This document shows positions 40,950 to 48,510 of a DNA stretch of 64,000 nucleotides, in pieces. Position numbers and translations under genes: made by a program. The notes under the pieces are model-generated. The model was given only the letters and a program-made list of their open reading frames with translations, was not told the DNA's origin and did not search any database. How positions within the stretch are numbered: the first letter of the stretch is position 1; each line of letters starts with the position of its first letter. This DNA comes from Microlunatus parietis (GTDB taxonomy: Bacteria > Actinomycetota > Actinomycetes > Propionibacteriales > Propionibacteriaceae): NCBI RefSeq assembly GCF_013407955.1, contig NZ_JACCBU010000001.1, forward strand, positions 6,262,001-6,326,000, given 5' to 3'.

Positions 40950-41891
40950 ATGGCGCCGACCCGGTTGCTCGGCCTGCTCTCGCTGCTCCAGGGCGGCCGC
41001 CGCTGGCCGGCGAGCGAGCTGGCCGAACGGCTCGAGATCAGCCCGCGGACGCTGCGCCGCGACCTGGACCGGCTGCGCGACGCCGGGTATGCCGTCGAAT
41101 CACTGACCGGCCCGGACGGCGGCTACCGGCTGGTGCCCGGTTATGACCTGCCGCCGCTGCTGTTCGACGACGACCAGGTGCTGGCCATCGCGGTGGCCCT
41201 GCGGACGATGCCCGACTCGATCGCCGGACTGGCCGACTCGGCCGACCGGGCCCTGGCCGGCATCCGGCAGGTCCTGCCGGCCCGGCTCCGGGTTCGGCTG
41301 GACCTGCTGGAGGTGAGCGCGACGCGCTCCGGGCGGGAGCCGGTCAAGCCGGACGAACTGATCGCGATCGCCCAGGCGATCCGGCGCCGAGAGGTGCTGC
41401 GCTTCGACTATCCGGGCCGGGACGGGACGGTCGTCCGGCGGGTCGAGCCGCACCATGTCGTGGCCCGGGGCGGGCGCTGGTACCTGATCGGCTGGGATGC
41501 CGACCGCGCCGACTGGCGGACCTTCCGGGTAGACCGGCTCCGGACCCGGACCCCGACCGGGCCGCGGTTCGAGCCGAGGCAGTTGCCCGCCGACGGCCCG
41601 GCCGAGTTTCTCTCCGAACGAATCGGCGGCGGCCCTTTGCTCTGCCGCGGCACTGCCGTGCTGCACCTGCCGGCCGAGCAGGTGCTGCCCTGGGTCGGGT
41701 CCGATGCGGTCGTCGAATCGGACGGTCCGGACCGGTGCCGGGTCACCGCAAGTTCCTGGACCTGGGGCGGCCTGGCGGCCTGGTTCGGGTTCTTCGACGT
41801 CGAGCTGGACCTGGTCGCACCGGACGAACTGATCGAGGCAGGTCGCCGGCTCGCTGACCGGCTGGACCGGCCGCGGCCGGGCGCCGGATGA
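40950..41891 (+). CDS. WYL-domain helix-turn-helix transcriptional regulator (YafY-like)
   Basis: 313 residues. An N-terminal winged helix (MAPTRLLGLLSLLQGGRRW then LAERLEISPRTLRRDLDRL) is joined to a WYL domain (LRFDYPGRDGTVVRRVEPHH, WYLIGWDADRADWRTFRVDR). WYL domains bind nucleotides, nucleic acid or other ligands; in actinomycetes such regulators often repress adjacent enzymes. The operator in the shared promoter suggests control of the VOC gene and itself. It starts at ATG 40950 after GGAGAGGAG. Confidence 0.92.
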   Translation: MAPTRLLGLLSLLQGGRRWPASELAERLEISPRTLRRDLDRLRDAGYAVESLTGPDGGYRLVPGYDLPPLLFDDDQVLAIAVALRTMPDSIAGLADSADRALAGIRQVLPARLRVRLDLLEVSATRSGREPVKPDELIAIAQAIRRREVLRFDYPGRDGTVVRRVEPHHVVARGGRWYLIGWDADRADWRTFRVDRLRTRTPTGPRFEPRQLPADGPAEFLSERIGGGPLLCRGTAVLHLPAEQVLPWVGSDAVVESDGPDRCRVTASSWTWGGLAAWFGFFDVELDLVAPDELIEAGRRLADRLDRPRPGAG

Positions 41892-42049
41892 CACCTCCGC
41901 GTCACGGTGGACACCCGCCGGCGGTCGGACAACAGGTCCGCCAACACTGACCAGGAACAATGGAAGGTGACAACAGGGAGAGCGGGGGGAGAAACCATGG
42001 ACAGGTCAACAGTCTTCCGTCACGGCTCAGCTGCTCCGGGTGGTTGACG

Positions 42050-42253
42050 ATGAAGGGGACACGAACCGAGTCGGAGTCGTCCGGGTCGACGACCGTCGAC
42101 GTCGAGGTCCATCTGCTCGAACGGGCCAAGTCGGTGCTCGGCGTGCGGACCGCGCGGCGTGCCGTCGAGCTGGCTCTGCGCGAGGTGATTCGGCGGGAGC
42201 GGGCTCGACGGGACCTGGGCGCCATGCCGCAGCTCGCCGACGAGACCGAGTAG
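42050..42253 (+). CDS. VapB-like antitoxin without a neighbouring toxin
   Basis: 67 residues from ATG 42050. The C-terminal ribbon-helix-helix-type pattern (VDVEVHLLERAKSVLGVRTA then RRAVELALREVIRRERARR) resembles DUF2191/VapB antitoxins, which usually precede a PIN-domain VapC. The next coding sequence is an SRPBCC protein 204 bp downstream; no PIN-domain gene exists on either strand. It may be an orphan regulator or a relic. Codon bias is normal. The 160 bp upstream to the WYL gene hold no gene. Confidence 0.6.
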   Translation: MKGTRTESESSGSTTVDVEVHLLERAKSVLGVRTARRAVELALREVIRRERARRDLGAMPQLADETE

Positions 42254-42288
42254 CCGGCACCTGACGGTCGGCGCCCCCGCGGGGTGTG

Positions 42289-42418
42289 CCGCCCAGGTAG
42301 CTTGCCGGTGCCAGGGCGTGCGTGACGCGACGGGACGAGGCGTGAGCGCTGCCGCGTGATCGCCGAGGGTTCCGACGTGCACGTCCGGGCTCCCGCAACC
42401 GGCAAGCTATCTGGGCGG
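42289..42418. repeat. 130-bp inverted-repeat element with 21-bp arms
   Basis: Arms 42289-42309 (CCGCCCAGGTAGCTTGCC...) and 42398-42418 match as reverse complements at 20 of 21 positions around an 88-bp loop. The loop contains a perfect 12-bp palindrome GACGTGCACGTC (42375-42386). No ORF fills it. It lies between the VapB-like gene and the promoter of the SRPBCC gene. It could be a second small mobile element or a structured RNA. Confidence 0.6.
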
Positions 42419-42444
42419 TACATCCCCGGCCGGTCGCCGGACAT

Positions 42445-42450
42445 TAGGGT
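42445..42450 (+). promoter_or_regulatory. -10 element for leaderless start at 42458
   Basis: TAGGGT, 7 nt upstream of the GTG at 42458; no ribosome binding site. Confidence 0.55.
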
Positions 42451-42457
42451 GTTCCGG

Positions 42458-42886
42458 GTGAGCGAACAGACCAGCGCCAGCATCCGGATCGGTGCCCCGC
42501 CGGTGGCGATCATGGACGTCATCGCCGACTTCGAGCACTACCCGGAATGGGTCGACTCGATGCGGAGCGCCGAGGTGCTCTCGACCGGGGCCGACGGTCG
42601 TGCCGAGACGGTACGGATGACGCTGCAGCACCCGCTCGTCTCGGACACCTACGTGCTCCGCTACGCCTGGCAGCCGGAGCGGGTCGACTGGAAGCTGGTC
42701 GAGGGATCGCTGCTCAAGGCCATGGACGGCAGCTACGAACTGGCGGCCGCGGGCGACGGCAGCACGGTCACCTACCGGCTCACCGTCGACGTCAACCTGC
42801 CGATGATCGGGATGTTCAAGCGCAAGGCGGAGAAGACGATCATCGACGGCGCCCTGAAGGGGCTGAAGCGGCGCGTCGAAGGATGA
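42458..42886 (+). CDS. SRPBCC family protein (Rv2185c/TB16.3-like)
   Basis: 142 residues from GTG 42458. Typical polyketide-cyclase/START fold: IRIGAPPVAIMDVIADFEHY PEWV at the N-terminus, TYVLRYAWQPERVDWKLVEG, MDGSYELAAAGDGSTVTYRL and the C-terminal helix ending KGLKRRVE. The TAGGGT at 7 nt indicates a leaderless transcript. It overlaps the glucokinase gene by ATGA. Synteny with Rv2185c, also close to pimB' and the acyltransferases, supports orthology. Ligand unknown. Confidence 0.88.
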   Translation: MSEQTSASIRIGAPPVAIMDVIADFEHYPEWVDSMRSAEVLSTGADGRAETVRMTLQHPLVSDTYVLRYAWQPERVDWKLVEGSLLKAMDGSYELAAAGDGSTVTYRLTVDVNLPMIGMFKRKAEKTIIDGALKGLKRRVEG

Positions 42887-43941
42887 TCACGCCCCGCGAG
42901 ACGACCACGGCGATCGGTGTCGACATCGGGGGCACCAAGGTCGCTGCCGGAGTGGTCGACGACAAGGGTGCGGTGACCGATCGGCTGGTCGTCCCGACGC
43001 CGACGCACAGCCCGCAGGCGGTCGAGGACGCCATCGTCGACGTGGTGAACGACCTGCGCAGCCGGCACACGGTGGACGCGGTCGGGATCGGCGCGGCCGG
43101 CTGGGTCGACAGCGACCAGGCCACGATCCGGTTCTCGCCCCACCTCGCCTGGCGGTCGGAGCCGCTGAAGGCCCGGCTGGAGTCGCGGATCGACGTACCG
43201 CTGATCGTCGACAACGACGCCAACGCCGCAGCCTGGGCCGAATACCGGTTCGGCTCCGGACAGGGGGCCTCGGTGATGATCTGCATCACGCTGGGCACCG
43301 GCATCGGCGGCGGGCTGGTGGTCAACGGGCAGCTGTTCCGCGGCACGTACGGCATGGCCGGCGAGTGGGGCCACATGATCAGCGTGCCCGGCGGGCACCG
43401 GTGCGAGTGCGGCAACCGCGGCTGCTGGGAGCAATACGCCTCCGGCAACGCCCTGGTCCGCGAGGCCCGGGAGCTGGCCCGGACCAGGTCGCCGCTGGCG
43501 TACCGGCTGCTCGAGTCGGTGAACGGCGACATCGAGCAGATCACCGGGCCGGGCGTGACGGCGCTGGCGCTGGAGGGCGAGCCGACCGCGATCGAACTGC
43601 TGGCCGACGTCGGCCAGTGGCTGGGGCAGGGGATTGCCAATCTCGCGGCCGCCCTCGATCCGGACCTGTTCGTGATCGGCGGCGGGGTCAGCGCGGCCGG
43701 CGACCTGCTGCTGCAGCCGGCTCGGCACGCGTTCGAGCGGACCCTGACCGGCCGCGGCTACCGGCCGACCGCCACCGTCGCGCTGGCCTCCTTCCGCAAC
43801 GACGCCGGCCTGATCGGCGCGGCCGACCTGGCCCGGGTCTCGATGTCGGAGCCGCCCGGTTCGGGCTCCGGCTTCTGGCCGCGCCGCCGGAAGCGGAAGC
43901 CCCGGCGCATCCTGCGCGGCCGCGGCCCCAACGTCCCCTGA
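42883..43941 (+). CDS. glk: ROK-family glucokinase
   Basis: 352 residues, cytosolic, phosphorylates glucose with ATP or polyphosphate. The phosphate loop is GVDIGGTKVAAGVV; the catalytic Asp is in VDNDANAAAWAEYRFG; the ROK zinc motif is CECGNRGCWEQYASG with three Cys and a preceding His (GHRC). The C-terminus is basic (FWPRRRKRKPRRIL) and longer than the core fold needs. Polyphosphate use is usual in actinobacterial ROK kinases but cannot be told here. Coupled to the upstream SRPBCC gene by an ATGA overlap. Confidence 0.93.
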   Translation: MITPRETTTAIGVDIGGTKVAAGVVDDKGAVTDRLVVPTPTHSPQAVEDAIVDVVNDLRSRHTVDAVGIGAAGWVDSDQATIRFSPHLAWRSEPLKARLESRIDVPLIVDNDANAAAWAEYRFGSGQGASVMICITLGTGIGGGLVVNGQLFRGTYGMAGEWGHMISVPGGHRCECGNRGCWEQYASGNALVREARELARTRSPLAYRLLESVNGDIEQITGPGVTALALEGEPTAIELLADVGQWLGQGIANLAAALDPDLFVIGGGVSAAGDLLLQPARHAFERTLTGRGYRPTATVALASFRNDAGLIGAADLARVSMSEPPGSGSGFWPRRRKRKPRRILRGRGPNVP

Positions 43942-43954
43942 GCCTGTCGAAGGG
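43936..43954. repeat. REP-like dispersed motif CCCTGAGCCTGTCGAAGGG
   Basis: A 19-bp motif widely seen as a dispersed partial palindrome in many bacterial genomes (from memory). Here it overlaps the TGA stop of the glucokinase gene. Only this one copy is evident in the window. Confidence 0.5.
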
Positions 43955-43986
43955 CCGAGCCCGAGTCCACCCCGGCCCGGTGCGGG

Positions 43987-44361
43987 TCAGGCGATCCAGG
44001 GCGGCACGAACGGATCACGACCGTCCTTCGTGGTGACGCGGGAACCGCCGGCGGCCGCCACGACGGCGGTGAACCCGGCGTCGGTGTGCACCTGCCGCCA
44101 CACTCCGGCCGGGATCACCAGCGTGTCGCCCTCGCGGACGTCGATCGCCCGCGCGTCGACCGACACCGTGGCCGCCCCGGACAGCCAGGTCCAGACCTGC
44201 TCGGCGTCGAAGGCGTGGTCGGGCCCCGTCTTCCCGGCTTTCATCTCGACCCGCCACACCGCAAGGCTCGTTGTGCCCTGGGTCGGCGAGGCCAGCGTGG
44301 TCATCACGGCGTTCGGCGTCTCGGTGCGTCGCGCGTCGGCGCGACTGATGGCGTCGGTCAT
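43987..44361 (-). CDS. Cupin-domain protein
   Basis: 124 residues, one small beta-barrel cupin. Conserved region: AVWRVEMKAGKTGPDHAFDA (metal His in PDHAF), WTWLSGAATVSVDARAID, VREGDTLVIPAGVWRQVHTD (second motif with GD..VIPAG). Such proteins bind metals or small ligands; function unknown. It is divergent from a MarR regulator, and the shared gap holds a perfect 21-bp palindrome that would control both genes. Confidence 0.88.
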   Translation of the reverse strand: MTDAISRADARRTETPNAVMTTLASPTQGTTSLAVWRVEMKAGKTGPDHAFDAEQVWTWLSGAATVSVDARAIDVREGDTLVIPAGVWRQVHTDAGFTAVVAAAGGSRVTTKDGRDPFVPPWIA

Positions 44362-44378
44362 CGTTCCCCCTCTATAGT

Positions 44379-44399
44379 TTGGTCAATCAGATTGACCAA
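44379..44399. promoter_or_regulatory. MarR-type operator, 21-bp perfect palindrome
   Basis: TTGGTCAATC (44379-44388), central A, GATTGACCAA (44390-44399), perfect arms of 10 bp between divergent cupin and MarR genes. MarR dimers bind such TTG..CAA sites. A TATAGT at 44400-44405 could be a -10. Confidence 0.85.
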
Positions 44400-44407
44400 T
44401 ATAGTCA

Positions 44408-44890
44408 ATGAGGTTGTCTATCGTGTCAAGGGAACCGCCCGGCTTCGAGCTTCCGCTGCGGCTGCTGCTCGGGTTCCGGATGATCATCGACCGGCTGCAC
44501 GCCGAGCTGGCCCGGCAGGGCCACCCGGACCTGCGCCCGCTGCACGGGTTCGTCTTCCAGGCGGTCGGCCGGGACGGGATCACCGGGGTCGAGCTGGCCC
44601 GGCGATTGGGCGTCAGCAAGCAGGCCGCCGGCAAGACGATCGAGCAGCTGGAACGACTCGGTTACCTGGCCCGAAGCACCGACCCGGCCGACGCCCGGCG
44701 CCGCACCGTGCGGCTGACCGAACGCGGCCTCGACGCCCTCCGCCGCTCGGCCCGGATCTTCGACCGGTTGCGCCGCGAATGGGCCGAGACGATCGGTCCG
44801 GAACGGTTCCGGGCCTTCGAGCAGGACCTGCAGCGCCTCACCCCGGACGACCTGTTCCGCCTGGACGCACCGGGCTGGTTCGGCAACTGA
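44408..44890 (+). CDS. MarR family transcriptional regulator
   Basis: 160 residues. The winged-helix core is GVELARRLGVSKQAAGKTIE followed by QLERLGYLARSTDPADARRR, with the wing RRRTVRLTERGLDALRRS. The ATG at 44408 and an in-frame GTG at 44423 are both possible starts. It is divergent from the cupin gene with a perfect palindrome between, so autoregulation plus cupin control is the likely circuit. The inducer is not known. Confidence 0.92.
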   Translation: MRLSIVSREPPGFELPLRLLLGFRMIIDRLHAELARQGHPDLRPLHGFVFQAVGRDGITGVELARRLGVSKQAAGKTIEQLERLGYLARSTDPADARRRTVRLTERGLDALRRSARIFDRLRREWAETIGPERFRAFEQDLQRLTPDDLFRLDAPGWFGN

Positions 44891-45121
44891 TCAGCTCATC
44901 GAGTGTGACGGTTGCGACGCTTCAGAATGGATTTCATCGGTACGGAACCTCACACTCGACGCATTGGTGCGGGCGCAAGAGGCCGGCGCGAGGATCGTTG
45001 TGTCGCTCGTGTCGGCACAGCGATCGGTCGGCGGATCGCGTTGCGCTGCAGATCTGGGTCACGACCATCGGTGAGGGACGGCAGGCTCCGGCACTCGATC
45101 TGAGTCGGGTGGCGTCGGCAC
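44891..45121. other. Gene-free interval with a hairpin
   Basis: A 10-bp perfect inverted repeat (TCGAGTGTGA at 44899-44908, TCACACTCGA at 44950-44959) follows the MarR gene and may be its terminator. The rest holds no coding signal. Confidence 0.5.
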
Positions 45122-45481
45122 CGTAACCCCGGAACTGGTCGCCGACGCTTCCGCTTTCCCTGTCACGATTGAGATTCCCGAGCTCGGGATCGACCACATC
45201 TACCGCGCCGCCGAGGACCTGGTGCCGATCACGCTGCCCGGGTGGTGGAGCCGTGGAGTGCCGAGCGTCCCCGCCGCTACTCGGCGACTGTGCGCTCGAC
45301 CGGGGTTCGCGGCGGCGGGGCGATGTCGTGGATCGTGGATCGGGGTCCGGTCCTGCTCGGTGATCATGAGGCCGGACTGATCGGCGACGCCGGCGCGGTC
45401 GTCGAGCCTTCGAGCAGCAGGGCACGGGAGCCCCGGGCGCAAAGGAGTTCGGCGAGGCTGACGTACTCGAGCGTGTTCTGA
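45122..45481 (+). pseudogene. Possible degraded coding remnant
   Basis: Two stretches with coding-like codon use lie in different frames: VTPELVADASAFPVTIEIPE then LGIDHIYRAAEDLVPITLPG (about 45122-45241), and a frame from 45242 reading EPWSAERPRRYSATVRSTG, MSWIVDRGPVLLGDHEAGL to a stop at 45481. No start or family is recognisable. A frameshifted relic of an unknown gene is the best guess; chance open frames at high GC are the alternative. Confidence 0.3.
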
Positions 45482-45532
45482 AGGGTGCCTGCCGCATGCG
45501 ACCGTCCCAGCAAGCTCGCTCGGAGACGGACG

Positions 45533-46042
45533 TCAGAGGATCGCGCCGTCGTCCGAGCCGGGCGGCCGGTTGCGGGGCAGCCGGAGGACGATGATCGCGC
45601 AGCCGACCAGGAAGCCGACGATCGCCAGGATGCCGGCCCAGGCCGGGAGCGGCGCGCCGAACATCAGGGCGATCATCACCAGCGTCGCGTACCCGATCGA
45701 GACGGTGGCGACCGTCGTGGGCCAGGACGGCCGGGGCAGCGGTGGCGGCGGCTCCGGAACGTAGCGCTCGTCCTCGGGCTCCGGCTCGGGCTGCGGTGGC
45801 GGTGGGTCGAAGGTGAACAGGGGGTGATCATCGGCCCAGACCGTTGGCTCCGGCGGGTCGACCGGATCGCGGTCCGAGCGGGGCGGCAGCGGCTCCGGGT
45901 CGTGCGCCGGGCCGTCGGCGGTATGGAAGCGGGCGACGATCTCGGCGAAGGTTCGGTCGATCTCGTTCTGGTCCTCGGGCGAGAGATCACTGGGATCCAC
46001 GGGACTGTCCGGTCGATCCGGCTCGGAGTCGGGCGTGCTCAT
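45533..46042 (-). CDS. Acidic/proline-rich protein with two C-terminal membrane helices
   Basis: 169 residues from ATG 46042, whose TGATG junction overlaps the stop of the upstream hydrolase. Residues 1-105 are acidic and proline rich (LSPEDQNEIDRTFAEIVARF is one helix), followed by two hydrophobic helices (TVATVSIGYATLVMIALMF and AGILAIVGFLVGCAIIVL). I do not recognise a family. It is co-translated with the esterase and is probably a membrane partner or unrelated passenger. Confidence 0.7.
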   Translation of the reverse strand: MSTPDSEPDRPDSPVDPSDLSPEDQNEIDRTFAEIVARFHTADGPAHDPEPLPPRSDRDPVDPPEPTVWADDHPLFTFDPPPPQPEPEPEDERYVPEPPPPLPRPSWPTTVATVSIGYATLVMIALMFGAPLPAWAGILAIVGFLVGCAIIVLRLPRNRPPGSDDGAIL

Positions 46043-46860
46043 CACGTCACTCCTTCCGATCCCGCGGACCGGGCCTCCCCGGCGATGACCGAGCAGAATG
46101 CCGCCGAACGATCGAAGATCTCCGGGGCGTCGGCGTCCATGGTGGCTACATGGTAGCTACGGCGGAGCACGATCTCCTCCGTCGTGGGCGAATTCACAGC
46201 TTCCAGAATCAGTCGGGCCGATGACGGGTCCACGACGTGGTCGATCTCCGACCGGAACAGCAGCAGCGGTGCGGTGACCTGGTCCAGCCGGCCCGAGACG
46301 TCTCGCCAGAGCTTGGTCAACGACCGCAACGCCCGCAACGGCAGCCGGTCGTAGCCGCCCTCGTCGACGCCCGGCAGTGCGATGTCGTTGGTGATCCCGG
46401 CGAGCGAGGGGGTCAGCAGCTGCAGCACCGGGAGCGCGTACAGCCGGGGGTCGGGATTGCGGACCGAAGGATTCACCAGGACCAGCCCGGCGACCTTGTC
46501 GGCGTGCTCCGCGGCCAGTCGCAGGGCCAGGCTGCCGCCCATCGACAGCCCGAACACGAACACGGTCCGGTGCTTCCGGGCCAGCTCGAGGAGGGCGCGC
46601 TCGACGCACGCGTACCAATCGGTCCAGTCGGTCGCGTTGAGTTCGCGCCAGTCGGTCCCGTGGCCGGGCAGCCGGGGCAGGTCGACGGTGTAGCCGCGCC
46701 CGATCAGATCCTCGGCCCAGGCCCGGAGCGACTTCGGCGACCCGGTGAAGCCGTGGCAGAGCAGGATCGCGGTCTCGCCGGTGCCGCCCCGGAACGCCTC
46801 GGCGCCAGGGCGTACCGACACCCGGCCGAGACCCGCCGGACTCATCCGAGGGGTGTTCAT
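46042..46860 (-). CDS. Alpha/beta hydrolase, monoacylglycerol lipase/carboxylesterase type
   Basis: 272 residues. The oxyanion region is LLCHGFTGSPKSLRAWAEDL, the nucleophile Ser is in GLSMGGS, the acid Asp in FRSEIDHVVDP, and the His in RSYHVATMDAD; that last string is typical of Est30/YvaK-type carboxylesterases and monoglyceride lipases. Substrates are probably short acylglycerols or esters. The start at 46860 has a -10 TAGGGT 6 nt upstream (leaderless). It is divergent from the acyltransferases, both fitting lipid metabolism. Confidence 0.92.
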   Translation of the reverse strand: MNTPRMSPAGLGRVSVRPGAEAFRGGTGETAILLCHGFTGSPKSLRAWAEDLIGRGYTVDLPRLPGHGTDWRELNATDWTDWYACVERALLELARKHRTVFVFGLSMGGSLALRLAAEHADKVAGLVLVNPSVRNPDPRLYALPVLQLLTPSLAGITNDIALPGVDEGGYDRLPLRALRSLTKLWRDVSGRLDQVTAPLLLFRSEIDHVVDPSSARLILEAVNSPTTEEIVLRRSYHVATMDADAPEIFDRSAAFCSVIAGEARSAGSEGVT

Positions 46861-46866
46861 GAGGCG

Positions 46867-46872
46867 ACCCTA
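46867..46872 (-). promoter_or_regulatory. -10 element for leaderless start at 46860
   Basis: TAGGGT on the minus strand, 6 nt upstream of the ATG at 46860. Confidence 0.55.
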
Positions 46873-46914
46873 GTCGCCGCGAATAGAGTTGGGGCCGGTG
46901 AAGGAGGCAGCGGA

Positions 46915-47718
46915 TTGTTGTTCATGGTGCTCAAGTGGCTGATCGTCCGGCCCTTGGTGAAGGTGTTGTTCAAGCCCTGGATGGAGGGTGAGGAGAACAT
47001 TCCGGCGAAGGGCCCGGTCCTGATCGCGAGCAACCATCTGTCGGCGGGCGAGACGTTCCTGATCCCGGCGATGATCAGGCGCTCGATGAGCTTCCCGGCC
47101 AAGATCGAACTGTTTCAGGGCAAGTCGCTGCCGGAGCGCCTGCTGGGACTGTTCCTGCGCAGCATCGGGATCCGGCCGATCGACCGGTCGGGCGGCCGGG
47201 TCAGTGCCTCCGACATGGACCAGGTCGCCGACATCCTGCGCGAGGGCGGCGTTCTCGGCATCTTCCCGGAGGGCACCAGGTCGCCGGACGGCCGGCTCTA
47301 CAAGGGCAAGACCGGGGTGGCCCGGCTGGTGCTGCAGACCGGCGCGTCGGTGGTCCCGGCGGCCATGATCAACACCCACCTGGTGCCGACCAAGCTGTTC
47401 GGGATCCCGTGGATGCACCGGCCCGGGCTGCGGTTCGGCAAACCACTCCGTTTCGATCAGTACGCCGCCGCCGGCAACGACCGCGAGGTGCTGCGCTGGA
47501 TCACCGACGAGGTGATGAATTCGATCATGGAGCTGTCCGGCCAGGTCTACGTCGACGCGTACGCGGCGTCGGTGAAGTCGGCCGAGGAGGAGGGGCGGGA
47601 GTTGAAGGCTCCGGTGCTGGAGCGGCCCGGGGCGGGCGGGCGCGTGCCGCCGTTGCCGGGCGATCGGCCCGCCGCGCCGCCGGGTTCCCCCTCCCGGGAC
47701 GCCGATCGGGCACGATGA
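46915..47718 (+). CDS. PlsC-family 1-acyl-sn-glycerol-3-phosphate acyltransferase; motif I is HX4E
   Basis: 267 residues if TTG 46915 is used (AAGGAGG 8 nt upstream); ATG 46924 is the alternative. It transfers an acyl chain to lysophosphatidic acid or a related acceptor at the membrane. Motif III EGTRSPDGRLYKGKTG and the PAAMINTH strand are standard. Motif I reads SNHLSAGETFL, so the usual H-X4-D catalytic Asp is Glu. The C-terminus is a disordered Pro/Arg/Gly tail. The second acyltransferase gene starts 4 bp after the stop. Confidence 0.9.
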   Translation: MLFMVLKWLIVRPLVKVLFKPWMEGEENIPAKGPVLIASNHLSAGETFLIPAMIRRSMSFPAKIELFQGKSLPERLLGLFLRSIGIRPIDRSGGRVSASDMDQVADILREGGVLGIFPEGTRSPDGRLYKGKTGVARLVLQTGASVVPAAMINTHLVPTKLFGIPWMHRPGLRFGKPLRFDQYAAAGNDREVLRWITDEVMNSIMELSGQVYVDAYAASVKSAEEEGRELKAPVLERPGAGGRVPPLPGDRPAAPPGSPSRDADRAR

Positions 47719-47722
47719 GGAC

Positions 47723-48508
47723 ATGAACGACGAGCTGGTCACCGTCGACCCGCGGCCGCCGGGTGGGCGCCGCAACGCCGGCCGGGGCATCTACTGGGCG
47801 CTGAAGAACGTGGTGCTCGGGCCGACCGTGCGACGGCTGTTCCGGCCGATCGAGATCGGCGCCGAGAACGTACCGGCGACCGGGGCGGCGATCGTGGCCA
47901 GCAACCACCTCTCGTACGCCGACTGGCTGTTCCTGCCGCTCGCCCTGGACCGGCGGATCACCTTCGTCGCCAAGTCCGACTACTTCACCGGCGCCGGTCT
48001 CAAGGGGTGGGCGCAGAAGCGGTTCTTCGCCGGCACCGGGCAGGTGCCGATCGACCGCAGCGGTGGCCGGGCGTCGGAGGGCGCGCTGCGGGCGGGCTTG
48101 AAGGTGCTGGAGCGCGGCGAACTGTTCGGCATCTATCCCGAGGGCACCCGCAGCCACGACGGCCGGCTCTACAAGGGCCGGACCGGAGTGGCCCGGATGG
48201 CCCTGCTGGCCGACGTTCCGGTGATCCCGTCCGCCGTGATCGGCACCGACCTGATCGCACCGCCGGGCAAGATCATCCACAAGGTGATCAGCCCGACCGT
48301 CAAGTTCGGCAAGCCGCTCGACTTCTCCCGCTATGCCGGGATGAGCGACGATCGGTTCATCCTGCGCTCGATCACCGACGAGATCATGTACGCGATCATG
48401 GAACTCTCCGGCCAGGAGTACGTCGACCTCTACGCCCCGGCCGCGAAGGAGCTGGCGGCGAAGGAGAAGGCCGCCGACGACGAGGCCGAGACCTCGCCCC
48501 AGGCCTGA
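47723..48508 (+). CDS. PlsC-family 1-acyl-sn-glycerol-3-phosphate acyltransferase, canonical
   Basis: 261 residues from ATG 47723. Motif I SNHLSYADWLF carries His62 and Asp67 (HX4D). Motif III is EGTRSHDGRLYKGRTG, with PSAVIGTD and PVKFGKPLDF-like strands after. It shares about half its residues with the preceding gene, so the pair arose by tandem duplication; Rv2182c is the single counterpart in Mtb from memory. The tail is helical and charged. The next gene begins 2 bp after the stop, so the operon runs on. Confidence 0.93.
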   Translation: MNDELVTVDPRPPGGRRNAGRGIYWALKNVVLGPTVRRLFRPIEIGAENVPATGAAIVASNHLSYADWLFLPLALDRRITFVAKSDYFTGAGLKGWAQKRFFAGTGQVPIDRSGGRASEGALRAGLKVLERGELFGIYPEGTRSHDGRLYKGRTGVARMALLADVPVIPSAVIGTDLIAPPGKIIHKVISPTVKFGKPLDFSRYAGMSDDRFILRSITDEIMYAIMELSGQEYVDLYAPAAKELAAKEKAADDEAETSPQA

Positions 48509-48510
48509 CG

